A program made the position numbers and the translations under genes. This document shows, one piece after another, positions 14,425-22,833 of a DNA stretch of 38,149 nucleotides. Every line of letters begins with the position of its first letter. Positions within the stretch are counted from its first letter, which is position 1. The notes beneath the pieces were generated by a model. It saw only the letters and a list, made by a program, of their open reading frames with translations. It had not been told where the DNA came from and ran no database searches. Source of the stretch: Actinomycetes bacterium (lineage in GTDB: Bacteria > Actinomycetota > Acidimicrobiia > Acidimicrobiales > Microtrichaceae); assembly GCA_023434535.1 (NCBI GenBank), contig JAEYSR010000213.1, forward strand, positions 1-38,149. The letters run 5' to 3'.

Positions 14425-17283
14425 TCACCCCTCGTCGAACCCGCCGCTGCTGGCCAACCCGATGCGGACGCGCTGCGTCACGTCCCGAGGCTGGAGCGCG
14501 GCTTCGCCGGCTTCGATCACCGCAGACGGGAGGCCGCCGACGACCTCGGCGGCGAAGGCCGGGCCGTCGATCGGAACCGCCGTGCCGCCCAAGCCGGGGA
14601 GCAGACGCAGGAGCGGCGACAGCAGCTCGTTCGAGGCGCACTGACCGAGGTGGAACTCGCTCTGGATCACATCGTCGCCGACTCCGACGTTCAGGGGCGG
14701 ACCCGTGCGGCAGAGCTCCAGCGGGTCTCCTTGGACGACGAATGTGGCCGGGCCGTAGTCGACGAGCGGGCGTGGAGGTCCGCTCGCTCGTCCGTCGCCG
14801 TACAGCGATGCTGTCGCATCCCGGAAGTAGCGGACGTAGTCGTGCTCCAGCTCGACCGACGCAGGGAACGACCTCCCTGCCCGAGGCATGAGCACCCGGT
14901 TCACCTCCAGCACCGTCGCGAGCGCCGGATCGTGCGGATCGACACCCAGCTCGAGGTCGAGGAATCGCCGGACGTCGTCGTAGAAGGCCGTCCAACCGAC
15001 GGCGACGGTCGGGAACCTCTCGAAGTTCCGCAGGGTCCAGGCCAGCACGGGCAGTTCGTCCGGTCTCGTCGTGACGAGGTCGAGCAGGCGATCCATCGCC
15101 GCCACGGCCGGCACACCGTGGTCCCACTGGACGTAGCGGAGGACGTGGCGCAGGAGTCCGAACCGCTCGCACACGATCTCGACGTCACGGAACCTGAGCG
15201 CCTCGAGCCGCTCCTCCGCTCCCATGGCGGCGGTGGAGACCACGACGCCCTGCTCGTTCGCGACCACCCCGTGCTCCACCCTGTACGAGGGATCGTTCAT
15301 GGGCGAGTTCGGCAGCAGCTTGGCGATCCAGGTCCTCGGCATGATCTCGTGGTCGAAGAACAGCTGCACGTCGGCCTTGTAGGCGTCCAGGGTCATGCCG
15401 GGGAGTCCGAGGATCACGTCGCCCTGCAGCGGCTGGCCCCTCCTCCGGAGATCGGCGGCGAGCGCGAGGTACGCGTCGGTGGAGATGTTCTCCCGGCGGA
15501 CTGCCTCGAGCGTGACGGGGTCGGTCGTCTGGAGCGAGATCGCAGCCGACACCAGGAGCTCCGCTCCGATCAGGTGGTCGTAGATCGCCGGCAGGTGGCG
15601 GATCGAGTTCTTGGTGGGTCCGAACCCGACCGAGATCGGCCACCCCGTGCGCCGCTTCACGTGGGCGATGTGTTCGGCGATCTCGACGTCACGCCGGTAG
15701 ATCCCGAAGTTCGAATCGCAGATCGTGACGCCGTCCAGGCCCTTGTCGCCCGCCCAGGTGAGCTCGGCCCTGACCCGATCCATCCCGAACCTGCGCAGTC
15801 GGGCGAGAGTCGCCGAACCCCAGTCGCAGAAGGTGCATCCGAACGGGCAGCCGCGGACCGTCTCGAACGACGTGTAGAAGACCCACGCATCCGCTGGGAT
15901 GTGGTCGAACTCACCCGTCAGGTACGGCGAGGGCAGCCTGTCGAGGTCGACGATGCGGTCCTGGTCCGGCGTCCGCACGACCTGACCACCTGGACCCAGG
16001 AACGAGAGGCCCGCGATCTCCTGCAGCGGGGAGGTGTCGAGCGGTGACCAGCTTCCGGACATCGCGTCGAGGACCTGGCACAGCACGTCCTCTCCCTCGC
16101 CGCGGACGAGGACGTGAGCCACGTCCTCGTGGCGTCGAAGGAACTCGGCCGCATCGTGCTCGTACTTGGGGGCGCTCGGGCCGCCGTGGATGACTCGAAG
16201 CTCCGGATTCAGCTCCCTGGCGCGGCGGGCGACGTCGAGGTTCTGCTCGAGAGACCAGACGTAGTCGGAGCACAGGAGCACGGCGGGTCCGCGACGTGTC
16301 CCCAGGTCGTCGAGGAACTCCGATGCGGTGCACATCCTCCGGATGTCGTAGACGTCGTTCAGGCGTCCGCCGTCGTGGTCACGGGCTGCGGCGATGAGCA
16401 TCCCGAGCGAGAGCAGTGGGCCGACAGCAGGGTCCCAGACGCTGTAGACGGGGATGCGGCCGTCACCGCGATGCTCAGAGCCGTCCGCGGAGATCGGATC
16501 CGCCGACCCGGTGGCGATCACCCCGGCCGAGGCCGCCGCCGGCGACTGCTCGCGCTCGACGTCCCCGCCGCCCGACGACGGCAGATCCGACGTCGGTCCC
16601 GCGCCACCTGCGGGAGCGAGCGGCGCCAGACCCAGCCGACTCCTGACCCTGCGGACCTTCGAGCTCGACCGGTACGCCTCGTCCAACCAGCGTCCCAGGA
16701 ACCGGGCCCGGCGACCCACGGCGGAGCGCACTGCGTCCGCTCGCGTGGAGATCGCCGGCTTGTCTTCCGCGATCACGTCGTCCGGCCCGGTCGTCAGGCC
16801 ATCGGAGTCGACGGGCCCCGTCGTCGGGCCGTCGGCATCGACCGCTGCCGTCGGTCCGAGGTCGACCGATGCCAGCCAGCCTCCTGCCACGAGCCGAGCG
16901 ACCCTGCCTCGAAGCGACTCGTCCCCGAGACGCCGGACGAGCTGGGAGACCTCGACCGGCTCGTCCACCGCATCGATCACCACGAGGTCGAGGCGATCCA
17001 GCACGTGTTCGACCCCCTCAGCGTCTTCGATCGCGAGTCCCGGCACGCACGGACGCCCCACCAGTATCCAGGCCGCCTCGACGGCAGCCACGTCGCTCGG
17101 TGGGCCCACGTCGCAAACGCGATCGACCGGAGTGGCGGCAGAGGCGTCCTCCAGACCGACGGCCCGGAGGACGCCGTCCAAGGACGTCGGCTCGAGATCG
17201 TCGGGATCCGGTCCCGAGAGGAACCACGCGCCGTCCTGGCGGACGACGAAGGGCCAGACCGGGTCGATCGTCGACTCCTCCAT
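14425..17283 (-). CDS. B12-binding radical SAM protein with N-terminal PqqD-like domain (paralogue 4)
   Basis: Predicted 952 aa, the longest of the four. N-domain with FVVRQDGAW at F12, AAWILVG, a winged-helix-like segment and RLVAGGWLAS; a repetitive linker (two near copies of DGxTTGP); the basic helix SSKVRRVRSRLGL; cobalamin domain (RIPVYSVWDPAVGPLL; VIHGGPSAPKYE); radical SAM barrel with CPFGCTFC at C479, C483 and C486; and a C-terminal block with NELLSPLLRLLP. It differs from the others in having FETVRGCPFG in place of IETNRGCPYG. ATG 17283 has a strong GGAGGCGGAGG ribosome binding site; the longer open frame upstream is rejected. It follows the SGNH gene by 109 bp on the same strand and may belong to that operon or have its own promoter. 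Confidence 0.9.
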   Translation of the reverse strand: MEESTIDPVWPFVVRQDGAWFLSGPDPDDLEPTSLDGVLRAVGLEDASAATPVDRVCDVGPPSDVAAVEAAWILVGRPCVPGLAIEDAEGVEHVLDRLDLVVIDAVDEPVEVSQLVRRLGDESLRGRVARLVAGGWLASVDLGPTAAVDADGPTTGPVDSDGLTTGPDDVIAEDKPAISTRADAVRSAVGRRARFLGRWLDEAYRSSSKVRRVRSRLGLAPLAPAGGAGPTSDLPSSGGGDVEREQSPAAASAGVIATGSADPISADGSEHRGDGRIPVYSVWDPAVGPLLSLGMLIAAARDHDGGRLNDVYDIRRMCTASEFLDDLGTRRGPAVLLCSDYVWSLEQNLDVARRARELNPELRVIHGGPSAPKYEHDAAEFLRRHEDVAHVLVRGEGEDVLCQVLDAMSGSWSPLDTSPLQEIAGLSFLGPGGQVVRTPDQDRIVDLDRLPSPYLTGEFDHIPADAWVFYTSFETVRGCPFGCTFCDWGSATLARLRRFGMDRVRAELTWAGDKGLDGVTICDSNFGIYRRDVEIAEHIAHVKRRTGWPISVGFGPTKNSIRHLPAIYDHLIGAELLVSAAISLQTTDPVTLEAVRRENISTDAYLALAADLRRRGQPLQGDVILGLPGMTLDAYKADVQLFFDHEIMPRTWIAKLLPNSPMNDPSYRVEHGVVANEQGVVVSTAAMGAEERLEALRFRDVEIVCERFGLLRHVLRYVQWDHGVPAVAAMDRLLDLVTTRPDELPVLAWTLRNFERFPTVAVGWTAFYDDVRRFLDLELGVDPHDPALATVLEVNRVLMPRAGRSFPASVELEHDYVRYFRDATASLYGDGRASGPPRPLVDYGPATFVVQGDPLELCRTGPPLNVGVGDDVIQSEFHLGQCASNELLSPLLRLLPGLGGTAVPIDGPAFAAEVVGGLPSAVIEAGEAALQPRDVTQRVRIGLASSGGFDEG

Positions 17284-17350
17284 GTGTCCTCCGCCTCCAG
17301 GAGGCCCCAGCGCCTCCGACCGGGTCATTCCCCCGCACCAGGATGGCACC

Positions 17351-17365
17351 GTTGCAGCGCAACGC
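17351..17365. repeat. Short perfect hairpin between the SGNH and radical SAM genes
   Basis: CGTTGC and GCAACG form a perfect 6-bp inverted repeat around a 3-base loop (AGC), in the 109-bp gap 17284-17392 between two minus-strand genes. No T-tract follows on the minus strand, so it does not look like a classical terminator. It could be a weak operator or an mRNA hairpin, or chance. Confidence 0.25.
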
Positions 17366-17392
17366 CCAGAGCACCCGGCACCCCGGAGGTGG

Positions 17393-19249
17393 TCATCGCC
17401 CGAGGTCCCGCAGTCTGGCACGGAGGTCCGGCCAGATCGCCGAGGCCATCTCGGCCGCACCTCGCTCGTTCGTGTGGACGAGGTCGGCGAACACCGGCGG
17501 ATCGTCCCCGAAGACGTCTCGCAGATCGACGTGTGTCGAGGCGATCGACCGTGCTGCGCCTGCGATCGCAGCGTCCATCACGGTCTGCCATCCGTCCATG
17601 TCGACGTCGAACTGGTTCCGGACCGCGTCGAGCTGACGTCGGGAGGCGAACGCATCGGGCTGGAACACGAACAGCGAACGCCCTGGACCGAGCAGGGCAT
17701 CGGCATCGCGAGAGAGCTCCGCCATCCTCCGACCCGACTCGTCAGCGACGGCTGCCGGGTCGATGTCGGCCGGGTCGTAGCCGCGACCGGAGAACTCCAC
17801 GACATCGGCGCTCCGCAGCAGCGTCGGCCCCTCACCGCCGAGCCCTCGAAGCGACTCCTCCATCGCAACGCCGACGACGTCGTTGAAGCCGTGGAGAAAG
17901 ACCACCGCATCGGGCATGGGCCGCGACTCCAGTCGCTGGCGCACCGCCTGCACCTCCTGCCAGAACGTCCAGCCGGGCGTGGCGAGGTTCGTCACGTCCA
18001 GTGCGATCCCGGCCTCGTCGGCGAGTCGCACCAGCTCGCTCGCGATCGTGTGGGAGTCTCGTTGACCGAGCCCGAAGGCAGCCGATCCACCGACGACCCA
18101 GACAGTTGCGGACGGACAGCCGTCGCATTCGGACCGAACGGTGGACCGCACTCCGTCGACGACGTTGGTGTACTCGCCGGAGAAGTCCGGGGATCGCGTG
18201 ACGGTGACGGGATCGTCGACCAGCCCGCCGGAGAACCGGTCCTGCTCTGCCTTCAGGTCGTCGGCCCAGGGCACATCCTGGAAGGCGGGCACCGTGCTGA
18301 GCTGAACGGCACGGGCACGCTCGAACGGCGTCCGGACCTCGGACGGGGTCGGTGTCGACTGCCCGGACGCCGACGTCGACGGTTCGGCCGGGGTGGACGC
18401 CCGGTCGCTCCAGACGAGCACCGCGACGGAGGCGGCCGCAGCCAGAGCGACCACGCCGACGGCGTTGCGTCGCACCTGGAGCCGACGCGCCGTCGAGGCG
18501 AACGGACGTGGCGCGTCGCGCACGAGCGAGGTGACGGCCACCTCGACGTCGTTCCACGACGAACGGCGGTCGGCCGACGCGCGACGCCGACGGGAGCGCT
18601 CCCGGAGCCCGGCGATGGATCCCGGGACGACCAGGATCAGGGTCGACACGGCCACGACGAGCGCCAGTCCGATCGACTCGGCGAACCGGCCCAACGAGGT
18701 GACCACGGACCGTTCCAGACGCTGACTCGAGGTGGATGTCGCTGACCACACCCCCACGAGCCCGGCCGCCAGCAGCAACGCACAGGTGGGCATCGGGGCA
18801 CCGGTCCGGACCCACACGACCTGACCCACGGCGAACACCGGGACCGCCAGCCCAGCGACCACCCCGGGCCGGCCCGGGACGAAGGGCAGCTCGACTCCGA
18901 CGACGACGGCGGCCATCGTCGTGGCCAGGATCGTGATCGCGACCGGCGCACGACCGGATGCCCACGGCACCGCCAGCAGTCCGATCGAGATGATGGCCGC
19001 CACGACGACTGCGGTCCAGGTGGGACGTCGGCCCACCGCGGCGATGACGACGGACCACGAGAGTCCGATGAGAGCGAGGATCGCCGCCCGGACGACGAAC
19101 TGCTGAAGCAGCAGGTTCAGCACCGGTCCCGACGCGCCCATCGCTGCAGCGAGCAGGACTGGAGCGACGGTCCTGCGTCTCGTGGCAGCGGAGGGACGCC
19201 AGGGATCCGTCGTCGTCGGAACGTCCGGCGTCGTGCGTAGGGCTGCCAC
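17393..19249 (-). CDS. Membrane-anchored SGNH/GDSL hydrolase or acyltransferase (copy A)
   Basis: Predicted 618 aa. The N-terminal 300 residues hold about seven hydrophobic helices. The last one (VGVVALAAAASVAVLVW) follows an arginine-rich stretch, so by the positive-inside rule the rest lies outside the cytoplasm. A Ser/Thr/Pro linker leads to an SGNH domain: nucleophile S389 in VVGGSAAFG (block I), GFND (block III), and D589-x-x-H592 in DLVHTN (block V). Such proteins add or remove O-acyl groups on surface sugars; direction and substrate are unknown. It begins with GTG three bases after the stop of the DUF5989-like gene, in the operon PhyH, carbamoyltransferase, DUF5989, SGNH. A paralogue with the same architecture lies at 27490. 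Confidence 0.82.
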   Translation of the reverse strand: MAALRTTPDVPTTTDPWRPSAATRRRTVAPVLLAAAMGASGPVLNLLLQQFVVRAAILALIGLSWSVVIAAVGRRPTWTAVVVAAIISIGLLAVPWASGRAPVAITILATTMAAVVVGVELPFVPGRPGVVAGLAVPVFAVGQVVWVRTGAPMPTCALLLAAGLVGVWSATSTSSQRLERSVVTSLGRFAESIGLALVVAVSTLILVVPGSIAGLRERSRRRRASADRRSSWNDVEVAVTSLVRDAPRPFASTARRLQVRRNAVGVVALAAAASVAVLVWSDRASTPAEPSTSASGQSTPTPSEVRTPFERARAVQLSTVPAFQDVPWADDLKAEQDRFSGGLVDDPVTVTRSPDFSGEYTNVVDGVRSTVRSECDGCPSATVWVVGGSAAFGLGQRDSHTIASELVRLADEAGIALDVTNLATPGWTFWQEVQAVRQRLESRPMPDAVVFLHGFNDVVGVAMEESLRGLGGEGPTLLRSADVVEFSGRGYDPADIDPAAVADESGRRMAELSRDADALLGPGRSLFVFQPDAFASRRQLDAVRNQFDVDMDGWQTVMDAAIAGAARSIASTHVDLRDVFGDDPPVFADLVHTNERGAAEMASAIWPDLRARLRDLGR

Positions 19250-19252
19250 GTG

Positions 19253-19420
19253 TCAGAAGAGGGTGTAGACGGCTGTGGGTACGACGACCTTGACGGTGAC
19301 CGCGATCAGCCCCGCGATGCCCAGCACGACGACGACCGCGGGGACCCACCACCGGCCCGAGCGGACTGCATACAGACCGAGATCGCCCACAGCTCGGAGG
19401 AGGTGTCGGCACAGGATCAC
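19253..19420 (-). CDS. DUF5989/SxtK-like micro-membrane protein (copy A)
   Basis: Only 55 aa. One transmembrane helix (WWVPAVVVVLGIAGLIAVTV) is preceded by a basic amphipathic stretch and followed by the short tail VVPTAVYTLF. The WW-P start of the helix and the YTLF ending are typical of DUF5989, the family that includes SxtK, found next to SxtI-type carbamoyltransferases. Its molecular role is unknown. GTG 19420 overlaps the carbamoyltransferase stop (GTGA, then TC). The second copy at 29289 also begins GTGATC in the same overlap arrangement. It may tether the soluble carbamoyltransferase or the SGNH partner to the membrane (inference). The longer open frame upstream overlaps the carbamoyltransferase and is not used. 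Confidence 0.8.
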   Translation of the reverse strand: MILCRHLLRAVGDLGLYAVRSGRWWVPAVVVVLGIAGLIAVTVKVVVPTAVYTLF

Positions 19421-21264
19421 GAGCCGGCTCCCGTCAGCAACTCGCTCGAGTCGGAGCGACGCTCGAGCGCCACCTCTGACCGACGCACGATGCAGTCCCC
19501 CAGGACCAGGAGGTCGATGTCGGATCCGGCGAAGCACCGCCACGCGTCGGCCGGCGTCGCCACGATCGGCTCGCCGCGACGGTTGAAGGAGGTGTTGACC
19601 AGGACCGGACAGCCCGTCCGCCGCCGGAACGCGTCGAGCAGATGCCAGAACCTCGGCGACCGATCCCTGTCCACGGTCTGGACGCGTGCCGAGCCGTCCA
19701 CGTGGGTGACCGCCGGGATCGCCGACCGGACGCGGGACAGCCGGGATTCGAACGTGTCCGACGTCTCGTCGTCAGCCGCACCCTCAGGGTGCGTCGAGGA
19801 CACGGCGGCGGTCACGAGCATGTACGGCAGCTCTCCCACCACGTCGAACCACTCGTGGGCGTGCTCGACCATCACGGCCGGAGCGAACGGGCGGAAGCTC
19901 TCCCTCCGCTTGGTCGCACGATTGAGACGAGCGACGACGGCCGGATCTCGCGGGTCGGCGAGGATCGACCGACCTCCCAGCGCTCGCGGCCCGAACTCCA
20001 TCCGACCCTGGAACCAGCCGACGATCTCGCCGGCGTCGATCGCAGCGGCGACCAGGTCGCACAGACGGGTGAGGTCGGGCTGGACGAGGTGGCGGACGCC
20101 GACGGATCGCAGCCACTCCGCGATCTCCTCGACGCCGTACTCCGGTCCGAGCCGTGCTCCGGACATCCCGTCCGGAAGCTGGACCACCCTGGGCACGCCG
20201 CGGAGGCCGTGGTAAGCCCACAGCGCCGAACCCACCGCAGTGCCGGCATCGCCTGCCGCCGGCTGGACCCAGACCTCGTCGAACGGCCCGTCCTCGACCA
20301 GAGTCCGGTTCGCGACGCAGTTGAGAGCCACGCCGCCGGCCAGGCACACCGCTCTCTCACCGGTGATCTCTCGGGCGTGACGAGCCGTCGTCAACACGAT
20401 GCGAGCCAGCACGGCCTGGATCGAGCTCGCGAGGTCCGCGTCGCGCTGGGTCGGCTGCTCACCGGCATCACGGGCGGGACCGTCGAAGATCTCGGACCAG
20501 TCGGGCCGGAACATGCGTCGGGACGAGGTGAACTCGAACCAGTCCATGTCGAGGCGAACCGAGCCGTCGTCGGCGACGTGGACGAGGCGATCCAGGATGA
20601 CCCTCTCGTACCTCGGCGAGCCGTACGGAGCGAGACCCATGAGCTTGTACTCGCCGTCGTTGACCTCGAACCCGCAGAACGACGTCACCGCCGAGTAGAG
20701 GAGCCCGACCGAGTCGGGATACCGCATCTCCTTCAGGAGCTCGACGTCGCCCCCGTCACCGCGCCCGATGCTCGACGTCGTCCACTCCCCGACCCCGTCG
20801 CAGGTGATGATGGCGGCCCGTTCGAACGGGCTCGGGTAGAACGCCGATGCCGCGTGGCTGACGTGGTGCTCGACGAACGTCAGGCGCGGCGGGCGGGCGG
20901 ATCCGAGTCGCCGGAGCATGCGCTCGACCCGGTAGCCGATCCACAGCTTGCGACGGCTCCACCCGCCGATCGCTCGACCCAACGACGGCATGGCCCTGAC
21001 TCCGGCACGTGCGTGGGACACCAGGATGCGCTCGTAGGCGCTCAGGGGCTTCTCGTGGAAGGCGACGACCTCGAGATCGGCCGCACCGAGCCCTGCGATC
21101 TCGAGGCATGCCGCAACGGCCGCCTCCGGAAGGGACGCGTCGTGCTTCACCCTCGTGAAGCGCTCCTCTTCCGCCGCCGCGACGATGCGGCCCCCGACGA
21201 CGAGCGCGGCCGCAGAGTCGTGGAAGTCGGCGCAGATGCCGAGCACCGGCCCCTCCGCGCTCAC
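19417..21264 (-). CDS. NodU/TobZ/SxtI-type O-carbamoyltransferase (copy A)
   Basis: Predicted 615 aa, normal for the family. The N-terminal Kae1-like ASKHA domain begins LGICADFHDSAAALV, with the metal and carbamoyl-adenylate histidines in EHHVSHA (H133, H134, H137) followed by FYPSPF. Further family blocks are EYKLMGLAPYG, LAGGVALNCVANR and QPAAGDAGTAVGSAL. The C-terminal YrdC-like carbamoyl-phosphate-handling domain shows GWFQGRMEFGPRALG and VLVNTSFNRRGEPIV. It converts carbamoyl phosphate and ATP to carbamoyl-AMP and transfers carbamoyl to a hydroxyl, for example on a sugar. GTG 21264 is set by a GTGA overlap with the PhyH gene, which could create the hydroxyl that is carbamoylated. TsaD/Kae1 itself is ruled out by the length and the C-terminal domain. 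Confidence 0.93.
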   Translation of the reverse strand: MSAEGPVLGICADFHDSAAALVVGGRIVAAAEEERFTRVKHDASLPEAAVAACLEIAGLGAADLEVVAFHEKPLSAYERILVSHARAGVRAMPSLGRAIGGWSRRKLWIGYRVERMLRRLGSARPPRLTFVEHHVSHAASAFYPSPFERAAIITCDGVGEWTTSSIGRGDGGDVELLKEMRYPDSVGLLYSAVTSFCGFEVNDGEYKLMGLAPYGSPRYERVILDRLVHVADDGSVRLDMDWFEFTSSRRMFRPDWSEIFDGPARDAGEQPTQRDADLASSIQAVLARIVLTTARHAREITGERAVCLAGGVALNCVANRTLVEDGPFDEVWVQPAAGDAGTAVGSALWAYHGLRGVPRVVQLPDGMSGARLGPEYGVEEIAEWLRSVGVRHLVQPDLTRLCDLVAAAIDAGEIVGWFQGRMEFGPRALGGRSILADPRDPAVVARLNRATKRRESFRPFAPAVMVEHAHEWFDVVGELPYMLVTAAVSSTHPEGAADDETSDTFESRLSRVRSAIPAVTHVDGSARVQTVDRDRSPRFWHLLDAFRRRTGCPVLVNTSFNRRGEPIVATPADAWRCFAGSDIDLLVLGDCIVRRSEVALERRSDSSELLTGAGS

Positions 21265-22727
21265 CGCTCTGCCCGTCCACGACGTCGACGTCGGTCGACG
21301 GCCACCAGGACCCGACCCACCGGATCGCTGCGGTCGGCGACCCGCGCCGCCAGCACGACCAGCTGACCGGGACCGTCGTTCCACAGCACCATGAGCTCGC
21401 CCTGGGGCAGTTCGAGCCTGGTGCCCACCTCGAGCTGGGACGCGGCGGCTCCGGTCCGGATGCCCGCTCCCACCGGCGGCGCCTCCACGACGTCGAGCTC
21501 GGTCGACCACCGTGGCGTCCTCGGCGCCGTCACCTCGACGCGGTCACCGGGTTCGAGGACATGGAGCTCCATGTCCCGGGCGGGTCCCCCGGCCACCAAC
21601 CGGCGCCACTCCCGCGCGTCGGGCACCGGACGAGGCCGCGGACGGAAGCGCGTCACGAGCGGCGCCCAACCGCCGGCCGGACGTCCGGTGCGGGCCAGCA
21701 CCGGGACCGCCGCCGTGTCGGGGCGGAGATCGCCGACCTGCACCTCGACGTCCGAGTCCGACAGCGGGCTGACCGCCGGCGGGCCGGCGAGGCCGGGCAG
21801 CGGTCGGGGGTCGTCCGGTCGGCGGACGTCGTCGGGGACCACGACGGACGGAGGAGGTGGCGCGGTTCCCGTGACCGCCTCGACGTCGACGGCGCGGACG
21901 ATGGCGTCGTCGTCGAGCTCCTCGAGGACCGGCCACCGGTCCGGCATCGACCGCTCGACGTCGTGGGGGTGGTTGTCGACGAAGAACGACTCGTCCACGG
22001 CGTGAAGTCGACGGCGACGACGGCTGGTGGCGACGACGTGGATGAGTCGAGCGGATCGGGGTGCGACCGCGCAGACGAGCGCGACCCTCGGGACCTCCGT
22101 CAGGTTCGCGGGCGAGGCGTGGAGGAGGCGCGTGTCGTACACCACCGCGGATCCGGCTCTCGCCTGCACCGTCTCCAGTCCCGCCCTCAACGCCGACTCC
22201 CACGGTCGGATGAGGTCGGGCGTGCAGCTCCCCGACCACCCGGTGGGGAGGCGGTGGCTGCCGGGCACCACCTGCAGGCCGCCGTTGCGGAGGCCGGGGC
22301 CGACGTCGCACAACGGCACCCAGAGCGTGCACGCCCGGAATCGCCGCTCGTCCACGTAGCTGCGATCGTCATGGAGGAACATCTCCGACGCCGGGCCGGG
22401 GTGCTTGGTGACGAAGGTCGCCATGACGACGCGGACGTCCGGGCACAGCTCCTCGAGCCGCGGCTCCAACGCCGACACGGCGAGGTCGCGCAGCTGCCGC
22501 ACAACGGCGCGGTCGGGTCGCATGTGGTCGATCGCCAGCCCGTGGTCCTCGGGCGGGACCAGCCGCCAGTAGTCGTCGAGGACCCGGCTCACCTCGTCGT
22601 CCGAGAGGCACGGCAGGACCGTCACACCACGTTCGCGCAGCTCCCGATCGGCACCTTCGTCCGACAGCACCCGATCCCCGACCGTCGCGCCGGCCGGGCC
22701 CGGTCCCCGCTCCGGTGACCGCCCCAC
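21261..22727 (-). CDS. PhyH-type dioxygenase with C-terminal cupin-like extension (operon leader)
   Basis: Predicted 488 aa. The PhyH core has H119 and D121 (MFLHDDRSYVDER), distal H203 (LLHASPAN) and an Arg at VPRVALV for 2-oxoglutarate. After about residue 300, a proline-rich linker leads to a beta-rich tail with MELHVLEPGDRVEV and VLWNDGPGQLVVL, which parallels the tail of the PhyH gene at 2887. GTG 22727 is preferred because a TACCCT -10-like hexamer ends 7 bases before it, the spacing expected for a leaderless mRNA. GTG 22670, with GGGGA before it, is the alternative and would remove 19 residues. First gene of the minus-strand operon that continues with carbamoyltransferase, DUF5989-like and SGNH genes. 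Confidence 0.86.
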   Translation of the reverse strand: MGRSPERGPGPAGATVGDRVLSDEGADRELRERGVTVLPCLSDDEVSRVLDDYWRLVPPEDHGLAIDHMRPDRAVVRQLRDLAVSALEPRLEELCPDVRVVMATFVTKHPGPASEMFLHDDRSYVDERRFRACTLWVPLCDVGPGLRNGGLQVVPGSHRLPTGWSGSCTPDLIRPWESALRAGLETVQARAGSAVVYDTRLLHASPANLTEVPRVALVCAVAPRSARLIHVVATSRRRRRLHAVDESFFVDNHPHDVERSMPDRWPVLEELDDDAIVRAVDVEAVTGTAPPPPSVVVPDDVRRPDDPRPLPGLAGPPAVSPLSDSDVEVQVGDLRPDTAAVPVLARTGRPAGGWAPLVTRFRPRPRPVPDAREWRRLVAGGPARDMELHVLEPGDRVEVTAPRTPRWSTELDVVEAPPVGAGIRTGAAASQLEVGTRLELPQGELMVLWNDGPGQLVVLAARVADRSDPVGRVLVAVDRRRRRGRAER

Positions 22728-22734
22728 CTCGGCG

Positions 22735-22740
22735 AGGGTA
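22735..22740 (-). promoter_or_regulatory. Candidate -10 (TACCCT) for the PhyH/carbamoyltransferase operon, leaderless start
   Basis: The minus strand reads TACCCT, then 7 bases, then GTG 22727. This matches TAnnnT with the start codon at or near +1. The hexamer overlaps a GGTACC palindrome at 22737-22742, and a second GGTACC lies at 22786-22791. The divergent gap 22728-22833 holds no gene. Confidence 0.42.
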
Positions 22741-22787
22741 CCACCGGGTCTCCTCGACCCGACCGGGGCCGGCCCGTTCGCCGCTGG

Positions 22788-22793
22788 TACCGT
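22788..22793 (+). promoter_or_regulatory. Candidate -10 (TACCGT) for the plus-strand PhyH/carbamoyltransferase operon
   Basis: TACCGT sits in GGTACCGTT, identical to the nine bases upstream of the PhyH operon at 4323 (minus strand). Transcription would start near 22800 and leave a leader of about 34 bases that contains the ribosome binding site GAGGAGG at 22819-22825. Confidence 0.42.
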
Positions 22794-22833
22794 TGAACTC
22801 GGCTCGGGAAGTAGATGTGCCGAGGAGGGGCCC

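Noticed and set aside
14421..14427. Terminator between the convergent P450 and radical SAM genes
   Set aside because: The stops are one base apart and no hairpin or T-run is visible on either side; the transcripts probably overlap.
19417..21264. TsaD/Kae1 tRNA-modification protein
   Set aside because: The N-terminal half is related, but the 615-aa length and the C-terminal carbamoyltransferase blocks (GWFQGRMEFGPRALG, NTSFNRRGEPIV) identify an O-carbamoyltransferase.
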